Of a stretch of DNA of 64,000 bases, positions 1-7,582 are shown piece after piece. Position 1 is the first letter of the stretch. Each line of letters starts with the position of its first letter. The stretch is from assembly GCA_964544885.1 (NCBI GenBank), contig CAZJDX010000001.1, positions 124,001-188,000 of the forward strand, written 5' to 3'. Origin of the DNA: QQVM01 sp964544885. GTDB lineage: Bacteria; Bacteroidota; Bacteroidia; AKYH767-A; 2013-40CM-41-45. The translations under genes were made by a program, and so were the position numbers. Below the pieces are notes generated by a model. That model worked only from the letters and a program-made list of their open reading frames with translations. It had not been told where the DNA came from and did no database searches.

Positions 1-1
1 T

Positions 2-343
2 GATGAACAGGGCGATATCGCCAACTGGAAAATTCCCGGTAAAATGGTGAAAGGAATGGGAGGCGCCATGGACCTGGTTGCTTCTGCAAAAAATATCATT
101 GTCGCGATGCAACACGTGAATAAAGCAGGAGAATCGAAGCTTCTTCCTAAATGCAGCTTACCATTGACGGGAAAACGATGCGTTAAGAAGATCGTAACGG
201 AACTTGCCGTATTGGATGTTTTGGAAAGCGGTGGATTTAAGCTTCTCGAAAGAGCCCCAGGCATCAGTGTTGAACATATTGTGAAATCAACAGCAGGTAA
301 ATTAATTGTCGAAGGAGATATCCCGGAAATGATCCTCGATTGA
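2..343 (+). CDS. scoB: SCOT-type CoA-transferase beta subunit, 3' part only
   Basis: This is the C-terminal end of the beta subunit of a 3-oxoacid CoA-transferase, which moves CoA between succinyl-CoA and a 3-ketoacid in ketone-body or butanoate metabolism in the cytoplasm. The frame is already open at base 2, so the start and the catalytic glutamate region lie before the window. The visible 113 residues carry the family block IPGKMVKGMGGAMDLV, then KCSLPLTGKRCVKKIV, and close with VEGDIPEMILD. The alpha subunit would be expected upstream and cannot be seen. The family is firm; the acyl substrate is inferred from the family only. Confidence 0.88.
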   Translation, partial: DEQGDIANWKIPGKMVKGMGGAMDLVASAKNIIVAMQHVNKAGESKLLPKCSLPLTGKRCVKKIVTELAVLDVLESGGFKLLERAPGISVEHIVKSTAGKLIVEGDIPEMILD

Positions 344-357
344 TTTCGGGTATCGAA

Positions 358-861
358 TCAGCGGGTATAAAAGTGTATATCAAAATCGTCAGCATCCACT
401 TCTTTTCTGCTTTGATTCCACAAAAACACTTTTACTGTATTTTCCGGTTCAATTGCAGCAGGAATATCATAAGTAAAATACAATCGCGACCATTCGCCTG
501 GCTTTGGTGAAATACTGACTGACTCAAGACCTTGCCAGAAAACAGTACTATCCCCTGACTCGATGCTTAAAACCAGTTTTGCGGCAGCACCGGGTTCTGA
601 TATTCTTATCCAGGCTCCCATATCAATTCGCCGGATTTGTTTTTCACTGATCTCGCCCATCTTCATACTGAATGTCCTGCTGTACTCCCTTCCCTCACCG
701 GTTCGTGTAAAATAGCTGCCGGAATGCGCTTCACCCCGGACCAAACCCGATTCGTCGGCCCATCCGCTGAGCTGCTCAAAATCCTGATGGAAGGTGAGTT
801 TGGATTTGCGGGAGCATGAATTAAACAAGATCAAACTCATCAGAAGAAAAGTCCTTATCAT
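358..861 (-). CDS. Small predicted lipoprotein with jelly-roll domain
   Basis: The 167-residue product starts with a short hydrophobic signal ending in a lipobox (LFNSC, Cys16), so it is probably lipid-anchored in the envelope. The rest reads as one beta-rich domain. Its end, VKVFLWNQSRKEVDADDFDI, closely matches a segment of the 756-residue protein encoded at 7572-9842 (ISVYLWNKSRMKIYADDLVL), and the two also share an SGK/SGS turn near the domain start and a W...IP block. I take it as a free-standing copy of a carbohydrate-binding-like beta-sandwich; sugar binding is inferred from the fold type only. It converges with the CoA-transferase gene, whose stop is 14 bases away. The start is ATG at 861. 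Confidence 0.6.
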   Translation of the reverse strand: MIRTFLLMSLILFNSCSRKSKLTFHQDFEQLSGWADESGLVRGEAHSGSYFTRTGEGREYSRTFSMKMGEISEKQIRRIDMGAWIRISEPGAAAKLVLSIESGDSTVFWQGLESVSISPKPGEWSRLYFTYDIPAAIEPENTVKVFLWNQSRKEVDADDFDIHFYTR

Positions 862-966
862 ATTCTAAATTTAATCACGTTTAAGTTTAAAAGTATTCTT
901 TTATTTATTTTCTTGCAAGGCAAGTTTTAAAGAAAGCCTTAGAATTTTATCTGTCTGAAAAACCAA

Positions 967-2673
967 ATGAAATATATAAAATTTCTTCTGATCCTTGTTA
1001 TCAGTGTCCATCTTTTGTATTTGAGCATACGAAGAATAGATTCATACCCAAATGGCGATGGTCCTGAATATGCATTAATGACAGAAGCATTTTACAATCA
1101 CTTCTCTCCTGATATCAGAGTTTCGGATGTAGAATCATTCAAAAATTCATCAATCAAATTCCGTCCTTGGGATAAAGTAGGTAAGTACTATGAGTTTAAT
1201 GTGTATCATGAATTCTTACTCCGGCCTGTTCACAATTTTAAAGATTTTGACAAAGGCATTTATACCGCCAAAAATGGTAAGCATTACTTCTATCATTTCT
1301 ATGCCTATTCCCTGCTTTGTTTACCAATCAGAGTTATTGCAGAGATAAATAACTTTCCGCCATTAAGATCCTTTCAGGTTACTAATGCGATTCTGATTAT
1401 TATTACCTGTACCATATTATTATTTTATACAAATTATAAACCTTGGTTGAGCATAATAGTATGCATTTCATTTCTGTTTTCCTCGGTATATTGGTATTTA
1501 GGATGGCCTTCGCCCGAAGTTTATACTATTTGTCTTACAACCATTGCCTTTTGGCTCTACTTTCAAGGAAAGCGTCTTGTTCCTCTCTTCCTATTATCTC
1601 TTGCGACGCTTCAAAATCAGCCAATAGCCATATTATCCATATTCATCTCAATATCCATCCTGATTGAAAGAGGAATTACACTTCGGACACTTAAGAATTT
1701 GTTTCTATGTAATATGCTGGTGTTAGTTCCTCCTTCCTTCTACTTTTATCATTTTGATACCATGAACTTAATCAAGGATTCGGGAATACTGTCTTGGGAT
1801 GTTGTTACCTGGCAAAGAATCCGGGGATTTTATACAGACTTGAATCAGGGAATTATTCTTTCTATCCCGGTTATCCTTATTCTATATCCAATTCTGTGGC
1901 TGAAAAACATCTACCATTCCTTTCATTTAAAAAGGCTTGATTATCATCTCATTCTTCCATTCTTTATCCTGGCTATGGTTACAGTCTTTTGTACGATGAT
2001 CAACTGGAACCATGGAATGGCTGTGATTAACCGCTATGCAACCTGGACGGGCTCAATCTTAATGATTCACTTCTTCTATCTGGTTAAAGATATAAAATTC
2101 AGAAATCAAATACTACTCTTGCTACCGAGTACAATCATACAAACCAGTTCTGTGTTATATAACAACAAGTATTACAATCACCTTGACTGGGATCAAAACT
2201 TAAACAAGCCATGGGCAAAATGGATGTATGAAACCTTTCCCTCATTCTACAATCCAGATCCTAATATTTTTTTCGTTAGAACTTCCAGAAATTATAACTT
2301 TATTCCTGAAGAAAGTCCTGTCGTATACATTGATAAATCAGGAAACATCTGCAAAATTCTGATACATAAAGACCACTTCGAAAACCTGGAAAAATGGGGT
2401 ATATCAATAGAGCAACAGAGTAAAAAGTCCGAATCACTTAATTTCATAAATGGTTGGGCCTATATAAACAAGGGCGAATTCACAACATCATTAAGTCCGG
2501 AGGAGATTAATTCAAAAAAAATGGAAGAAAGAATCCGCATTATTATGCTGGATATGGAAAGGCAAAAAGAATGGTATAATTCAATCAAAGAAAAAGCAAT
2601 GCAGAATAATCTTACAATTAAAGAAATGATGCGATTGGATGCGATTTACCTTTACAATCTCGAAAACAATTGA
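967..2673 (+). CDS. Multi-pass membrane protein, GT-C glycosyltransferase-like
   Basis: The 568-residue protein has an N-terminal membrane segment (about residues 4-20), then a loop with NGDGPEY (29-35), and a long series of hydrophobic segments to about residue 400, followed by a soluble C-terminal part. An acidic motif in the first outer loop after TM1 is typical of GT-C transferases (GT39/PMT-like), which take sugars from polyprenyl-phosphate donors on the outer face of the inner membrane. I do not recognise a closer family. It starts the AT-rich plus-strand cluster, and its stop is followed one base later by the UbiA-type gene, so the two are almost certainly co-transcribed. The GT-C assignment is an inference from topology, the acidic loop and the neighbours. 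Confidence 0.5.
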   Translation: MKYIKFLLILVISVHLLYLSIRRIDSYPNGDGPEYALMTEAFYNHFSPDIRVSDVESFKNSSIKFRPWDKVGKYYEFNVYHEFLLRPVHNFKDFDKGIYTAKNGKHYFYHFYAYSLLCLPIRVIAEINNFPPLRSFQVTNAILIIITCTILLFYTNYKPWLSIIVCISFLFSSVYWYLGWPSPEVYTICLTTIAFWLYFQGKRLVPLFLLSLATLQNQPIAILSIFISISILIERGITLRTLKNLFLCNMLVLVPPSFYFYHFDTMNLIKDSGILSWDVVTWQRIRGFYTDLNQGIILSIPVILILYPILWLKNIYHSFHLKRLDYHLILPFFILAMVTVFCTMINWNHGMAVINRYATWTGSILMIHFFYLVKDIKFRNQILLLLPSTIIQTSSVLYNNKYYNHLDWDQNLNKPWAKWMYETFPSFYNPDPNIFFVRTSRNYNFIPEESPVVYIDKSGNICKILIHKDHFENLEKWGISIEQQSKKSESLNFINGWAYINKGEFTTSLSPEEINSKKMEERIRIIMLDMERQKEWYNSIKEKAMQNNLTIKEMMRLDAIYLYNLENN

Positions 2674-2674
2674 G

Positions 2675-3550
2675 ATGAAGAAGTTTAAAGACATATTGAT
2701 TTTAATACGCATACATCAATGGGCTAAGAACATTTTACTGTTTGCTCCGCTTTTTTTCTCAGGTCATATTTTTGAGTACAACCCATTAATAAATACAATC
2801 GTTGGTTTCTTTCTGTTTGGATTAATCGCAAGTTCTATATATATTTTTAATGATCTATGTGACATAGAGAATGACAGGATTCATCCTACTAAAAAACACA
2901 GACCACTCGCAAGTGGTAATATTTCCATTAAAACAGGTTGGGTACTTTGTTTTTTTCTAATGACAAGCTCTCTTATTGCATCCTGGTTTCTAAACACTAC
3001 TTTTTTTTACATAATGGTTCTATATTCAACAATAAATGTTTTCTATTCTATTGGATTAAAAAACCTTTCATTACTGGATGTATTTATTGTAGCACTTGGA
3101 TTTGTACTTCGGGTTTATGCCGGGGGAATACTTTCTGAGATTTCCGTTTCACAATGGTTATTCATCATGAGTTTCCTCTTGGCTCTGTTCATTGCCTTTT
3201 CTAAAAGGCGAGATGATGTACTGATCAAATTAGACTCCGGAGCAGAAATGAGAACAGCTATCAAGGGCTATAATCTGGAATATATCAGCAGTTCTATAAG
3301 TATACTATGCGGGATACTGGTTGTCACTTACTTACTTTATGTAACAAGCGATGATGTGCAATCCAGATTTCAAGGAAGACCCGTCTATCTTACGGCTCTT
3401 TTTGTTTTAATGGGCATCTTGAGATATTTACAAATTACTTTGGTAGACGGGAAAAGCGGATCACCTACTAAAATATTTTATACTGATTTCTTTATACAAG
3501 TGGTAGTAATCCTTTGGATAATACTTTTTGCTGTAATAATTTACTATTAA
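2675..3550 (+). CDS. UbiA-family prenyltransferase, DPPR synthase-like
   Basis: Integral membrane transferase of the UbiA superfamily. It has the first Asp-rich motif NDLCDIENDRIHP (residues about 59-71) followed by KKHRPLASG, and a second conserved segment LKNLSLLDVFIVALGFVLR. This pattern is that of decaprenyl-phosphate phosphoribosyltransferase-like proteins, which load a phosphopentose from PRPP onto a polyprenyl phosphate. I chose ATG 2675 (MKKFKDILILIRIHQW) over the in-frame ATG at 2639, because the latter overlaps the upstream gene by 35 bases and adds residues unlike the family. At 291 residues it has a normal length. The neighbouring HAD phosphatase would fit as the enzyme removing the sugar phosphate. 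The sugar used here is unknown. Confidence 0.78.
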   Translation: MKKFKDILILIRIHQWAKNILLFAPLFFSGHIFEYNPLINTIVGFFLFGLIASSIYIFNDLCDIENDRIHPTKKHRPLASGNISIKTGWVLCFFLMTSSLIASWFLNTTFFYIMVLYSTINVFYSIGLKNLSLLDVFIVALGFVLRVYAGGILSEISVSQWLFIMSFLLALFIAFSKRRDDVLIKLDSGAEMRTAIKGYNLEYISSSISILCGILVVTYLLYVTSDDVQSRFQGRPVYLTALFVLMGILRYLQITLVDGKSGSPTKIFYTDFFIQVVVILWIILFAVIIYY

Positions 3551-3556
3551 TAAGTC

Positions 3557-4204
3557 ATGGCATCTACAAGTCAAATCATTCAATTTCTGTCGGAAAAGAA
3601 TCTTAATTTCGGCAAGGTTGATAAACTTAAAATCAAATATCGTCCTCTGATTTGTCCATTCGATAAGTTGCTATCCTATGCTGACTCTTTCAACTCTGCG
3701 CTTGATATTGGTTGTGGTTCAGGACAATTCTGTTCGTTACTTGCTCAGTTTACGGATGTACAAGTAATTCATGGCATTGAAATAAAACAAGTACTTATTG
3801 ATAATGCAAAACGTCTAAACGCCTCTTTTCAGGGAATCAAACAATTGACTTTTTCTGTTTACGATGGAAAGAAATTACCAAATGAATTAGGAGATTATGA
3901 ACTAGTTTATATGATTGATGTCTTTCATCACATTCCTTCTTCAGAGCAGTATGAATTTTTACAACACGTCCATGCAAAAATGAAGTCTGGAAGTCGTCTT
4001 GTGTTTAAAGATATCAATAAAAATCATCCTTTCGTATACTTCAATAAACTTCATGATTTAATCTTTGCCGGTGAAATTGGAAAGGAAAAAGGATACAGAG
4101 AGATGAAATCTTTTTTGAGTAGTATCGGATTTGAAATCGAAGACTCTTATACTTATACGCGTTTTATATACCCCCATTACTTTATTATTGCCCGTAAGAA
4201 ATGA
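3557..4204 (+). CDS. Class I SAM-dependent methyltransferase
   Basis: The 215-residue protein has the SAM-binding motif I ALDIGCGSGQFC (residues 48-59), an acidic end of strand 2 (HGIEIKQ, about 72-78) and a motif IV-like DVFHHIP (121-127), the arrangement of small-molecule methyltransferases. It lies 6 bases after the UbiA-type gene and overlaps the HAD gene by 4 bases (ATGA), so it belongs to the same transcription unit. The acceptor is unknown; a lipid-linked sugar or glycan intermediate is a reasonable guess from the context. Base composition is AT-rich, like its neighbours. Confidence 0.8.
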   Translation: MASTSQIIQFLSEKNLNFGKVDKLKIKYRPLICPFDKLLSYADSFNSALDIGCGSGQFCSLLAQFTDVQVIHGIEIKQVLIDNAKRLNASFQGIKQLTFSVYDGKKLPNELGDYELVYMIDVFHHIPSSEQYEFLQHVHAKMKSGSRLVFKDINKNHPFVYFNKLHDLIFAGEIGKEKGYREMKSFLSSIGFEIEDSYTYTRFIYPHYFIIARKK

Positions 4205-4788
4205 AGAGCATAGCCTTCATAGATTTTGATGGTACGCTACTAAGGAATGATAGTTTTCCCTTGTTTCTCATTTATAATAAAGGAATCTTACCTTTTCTTT
4301 TTTCGGCCTTCCTCTTTGCTCCTCTAATTATAATTGCCCAGCTTTTAAACACGGACAAAGGAAAAATCAAAGAAAAATGGCTGCGCTTTCACTATAAAGG
4401 TCTTGAAGAAGAAAAACTGAAAATAATCGGAGACGCGTTTGCAAAGTATATCATCAGTTCAGGGAAATTAAGAACAGGCTTGTTGACAGAAATAAAAAGA
4501 CTAAAAACAACCGGCACTGAATGTATCATTGTTTCAGCCTCACCTGATCTTTGGATTGGGCCTATTAGCATATCCCTTGATTTAGATTATATTTGTACTG
4601 AACTGGAATTTTCAGACGGTAGATTCAGCGGGCGATTTAAAACACCTAATTGTAAGGGCATAGAGAAAAAGACCCGGATCTTAAAAAAGTTTGATCTGGC
4701 CAACTACAGCCATATAATTTCCTATGGCAATTCGAGCGATGATCTCGAAATGATGAGTTTGGCAAATGAGCAATACTGGATACGGTGA
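4201..4788 (+). CDS. HAD-superfamily IB phosphatase
   Basis: Haloacid-dehalogenase hydrolase of the phosphoserine-phosphatase-like IB group, 195 residues. Motif I is DFDGT (8-12, nucleophile Asp8), motif II is VSASP (111-115), and motif IV is YGNSSDD (175-181); a lysine near residue 150 can serve as motif III. Such proteins remove a phosphate from small or lipid-linked substrates. The start codon overlaps the stop of the methyltransferase gene (ATGA), implying coupled translation. HAD domains also occur fused to UbiA domains in other bacteria, and here the UbiA gene is two genes upstream, so dephosphorylation of a polyprenyl-phosphosugar 5-phosphate is a plausible job. That role is inference. 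Confidence 0.78.
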   Translation: MKSIAFIDFDGTLLRNDSFPLFLIYNKGILPFLFSAFLFAPLIIIAQLLNTDKGKIKEKWLRFHYKGLEEEKLKIIGDAFAKYIISSGKLRTGLLTEIKRLKTTGTECIIVSASPDLWIGPISISLDLDYICTELEFSDGRFSGRFKTPNCKGIEKKTRILKKFDLANYSHIISYGNSSDDLEMMSLANEQYWIR

Positions 4789-4907
4789 ACTCTCTGAGTT
4801 ATTCTGGTTCGCATCCAAAGTTGCTTGCAGCATCCCGAGTCAAAGTTCATGATTCTGGAAATTAACATTTTCATCCTAAATAAAAATTATCTACAATGTA
4901 AAGTGCA

Positions 4908-5633
4908 ATGGAACAATTTAAAACATTAACCATTATTATTCCTTGTTATAATGAAGAAAAAACAGTTCATCTGATTCTTGACCGGGTGAGAAAAGCAGAG
5001 CTTCTGAATGGAATAAAAAAAGAGTTGATCGTTGTGAATGATTGTTCGTCTGATAAGACCATTGAAGCCATTGAAAACTATTTTGTACAATATCCTGAAC
5101 TTGATTACATACTTTTCAATCACGAAATAAACCAGGGAAAGGGTGCAGCGATACATACCGGCATTTTGAAAGCAAGCGGTGAATACCTCATTATACAGGA
5201 TGCTGATCTTGAATATGATCCGAATGAATATAACCTGTTACTTAAGCCTGTTCTGGATGGTTTCGCAGACGTAGTTTATGGTTCAAGATTTATGGGGGGA
5301 AATCCCCACCGGATTCTGTTTTTCTGGCATTCAATCGGAAATAAATTCCTCACCTTTCTTTCAAATGCATTCACCAATCTGAATCTTACGGATATGGAAA
5401 CGTGTTTTAAATTATTCCGGACTGATATTATTCAGAATATTGAATTAAAAGAAAAGCGGTTTGGTTTCGAACCTGAAGTAACCGCAAAAATTGCCAAAGT
5501 AAAAGGCATCAGGATTTATGAAGTTGGTATATCTTACTATGGAAGAACTTATGAAGAAGGAAAGAAAATAGGTTGGATTGATGGCGTCAGGGCAATCTGG
5601 TGCATTCTCAAATACAATTTATCAAAAAAATAA
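4908..5633 (+). CDS. Family 2 glycosyltransferase, polyprenyl-phosphate sugar synthase-like
   Basis: The 241-residue GT-A protein opens with TIIIPCYNEEKT (8-19), has the nucleotide-binding NDCSSDKT (44-51), GKGAA (78-82), and the metal/donor motif QDADLEYDP (97-105) followed by GSRF. This is the dolichol-phosphate mannose synthase-like subgroup, which transfers a sugar from a nucleotide donor to a polyprenyl phosphate at the cytoplasmic face. No membrane segments are evident. It follows the HAD gene after 119 bases and would supply lipid-linked donor for the GT-C-like protein at 967-2673. It converges with the minus-strand GH16-like gene, the two stops being 5 bases apart. Confidence 0.85.
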   Translation: MEQFKTLTIIIPCYNEEKTVHLILDRVRKAELLNGIKKELIVVNDCSSDKTIEAIENYFVQYPELDYILFNHEINQGKGAAIHTGILKASGEYLIIQDADLEYDPNEYNLLLKPVLDGFADVVYGSRFMGGNPHRILFFWHSIGNKFLTFLSNAFTNLNLTDMETCFKLFRTDIIQNIELKEKRFGFEPEVTAKIAKVKGIRIYEVGISYYGRTYEEGKKIGWIDGVRAIWCILKYNLSKK

Positions 5634-5638
5634 TTTTT

Positions 5639-7582
5639 TCATTCCATTACCACTTCCAGTATCTCCCCTTGTATATCCTTTGCCGGAAATGGAATATTAT
5701 GCTGCTGATAGGGTGACCCGGGCCACCAGGCGGTATTGTGAAACTCCTGAGTAACGATTAGCACCATCTGGTTATCCGGGATACTGGTGATCTTGTCGTT
5801 CATATAACCAACAACCCGCATCCTGTCGGGTTCAGGACCGATTCTCCAGATTATCTCAGCGGGTCTCCAGTCAATTTCAAAATAATAATATGGACCGGCA
5901 AAAAGCGAATCGTCATTCGCATAGGTCTTCTGCGTAAGCGCGCGGTACCAATGATCCCACCTGTGCGATTCAAAATTTTGTCCCTGATAAGTTATGGTAT
6001 GACATCCGACTCCAAAATCTTCCGGCTCCCAACAGGCCATGTCCCAGTTTGTACAGGCGACGGTGATGTCCCCGTCGTGTCTGGTAATCTCCTCAGGCCA
6101 GGGTACATTCCAGGAACTCTCATCATATCTGTTTGCCGCCGGAATTTTGTATACGGGAGGGAAAATCTGGTCAGGACAATAAGAAGGTGTTTTAAGAATT
6201 TCAAAATCGATCTCCGAATAACTTACCTGCGGAACTCTTTTATCCTTCGGCCCGCCCCAATAGGTTGCCATGTAACCTTCTTTCCTGCATGCACGGCGCA
6301 TATTCCATGTTTCATCTCCGCCTTCCTGGTTTATTAACCAAATGGCATTGGTGATCCCGTTCCACATGTTATCCTTGTTGAGCAATTCGGTCAGTTTAAC
6401 CTTCACCCGGATTTTTCCATAACTCATTCCATGACGGCTTATGATCCCAACATTCTCCTTTCGCCAGCGTCCGGGACTTGTCCGGGGATTTCTGATGACT
6501 ATTTTTTTATTGACAGGATCCGAGAAAACAGTCTGACAAGGAATATCAGCCGTCTTCGGCGAAGTGGAAATCAGTTCTTCCTTCCTGATAAAACTCCGGT
6601 TCCAGTTATATTCCCGCTTTGTATATCCATTCCCTATCACATCTTTCACGACCGGAATATTATCCAGACTTGTTGAAGCGTCAATATAGTGGATGAACTG
6701 TGCGAAAGCCGCTTTCCTTTGAAGTGCGGTATCAAAACCGCAGGATGGTGTTGAATATGCAAGAACCGTGTCGTGCTCAAAGTGTCCGCCTTTGATGTAT
6801 ATGCCTGATCCGAGATCGGGACGGGCAATTACTTTAAGAATGTTTTCAGCGGCGACGGTGATCAATGAACCCGATCTTTTTCCTTCACCATACAGCAGGT
6901 AAAAAAACGGTGAATTGAACTGATCGCCGTTTTTAAGACATATATTCTTGATATATGGGGGTATGGCATTTAATGATGAGCTGTCGGCATGAGTGAGGGT
7001 GAGATAGAATTTGTACTCTCCTACCCTTGGATTGCGGCAAGATCTCTTGTTGAGACCGTTCTCATAACACTCAATCTCATTTCGCGGATTGCCTGTGATT
7101 CTGAACGAATCCTTTACTGAATGAAATTTACCATCGGCAGGAATCTCATAAGTAGTCTTGAACTGATAGCTACTGTCATCCCAAGAACCGTAAAAATTTT
7201 CCTGTGCAAACTCATGCATCTTACCTGTGAGGCTGTCGATCTCCGGAAACTTGTAGGATTCGTTTTGATAGTAAATTTTATAGGAAAAAAATTTTGCCTT
7301 GCCGGTGTTGTTTCTTAAGGAAAAGGAAAACCGGAAATATCCTCCGCTTGTTTGCCTTGCGGTAGGGATGATAAATCCTTGTTCTATCGCATCTGAATAA
7401 TCCAGTTCAATGGTCTTGATTCCGGAATCACTCTCCGGCAGATAATTATCAAGTACACTGAATTCACTTAGAGTAAATCCTTCAGCATCGATCAAGCGGA
7501 CAGAATCCGTCCTTTGTCTGCAGGAAAAGAAGACAATAAAGATCAAAACGATGATACTTACTGAACTGTTCTTACCTGTCAT
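5639..7582 (-). CDS. GH16-like lipoprotein
   Basis: The 647-residue protein has a lipoprotein signal (VFFSC, Cys21). The N-terminal ~300 residues are beta-rich and unassigned. From about residue 350 it reads as a concanavalin-A-like glucanase of family GH16: DPVNKKIVIRN, IISRHGMSYGKIRVKVK (380-396), NAIWLI (412-417), and the catalytic EIDFE (457-461), matching the family pattern E-x-D-x-E with both acid residues present. Later FEIDWRPAEIIWRI matches the strand that reads 'ieWtpd.i.w' in the family. It probably cuts or reshapes a beta-glucan or galactan at the cell surface. Its start overlaps the end of the FG-GAP gene by 11 bases, so the two are one operon. The substrate is not readable. Confidence 0.7.
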   Translation of the reverse strand: MTGKNSSVSIIVLIFIVFFSCRQRTDSVRLIDAEGFTLSEFSVLDNYLPESDSGIKTIELDYSDAIEQGFIIPTARQTSGGYFRFSFSLRNNTGKAKFFSYKIYYQNESYKFPEIDSLTGKMHEFAQENFYGSWDDSSYQFKTTYEIPADGKFHSVKDSFRITGNPRNEIECYENGLNKRSCRNPRVGEYKFYLTLTHADSSSLNAIPPYIKNICLKNGDQFNSPFFYLLYGEGKRSGSLITVAAENILKVIARPDLGSGIYIKGGHFEHDTVLAYSTPSCGFDTALQRKAAFAQFIHYIDASTSLDNIPVVKDVIGNGYTKREYNWNRSFIRKEELISTSPKTADIPCQTVFSDPVNKKIVIRNPRTSPGRWRKENVGIISRHGMSYGKIRVKVKLTELLNKDNMWNGITNAIWLINQEGGDETWNMRRACRKEGYMATYWGGPKDKRVPQVSYSEIDFEILKTPSYCPDQIFPPVYKIPAANRYDESSWNVPWPEEITRHDGDITVACTNWDMACWEPEDFGVGCHTITYQGQNFESHRWDHWYRALTQKTYANDDSLFAGPYYYFEIDWRPAEIIWRIGPEPDRMRVVGYMNDKITSIPDNQMVLIVTQEFHNTAWWPGSPYQQHNIPFPAKDIQGEILEVVME

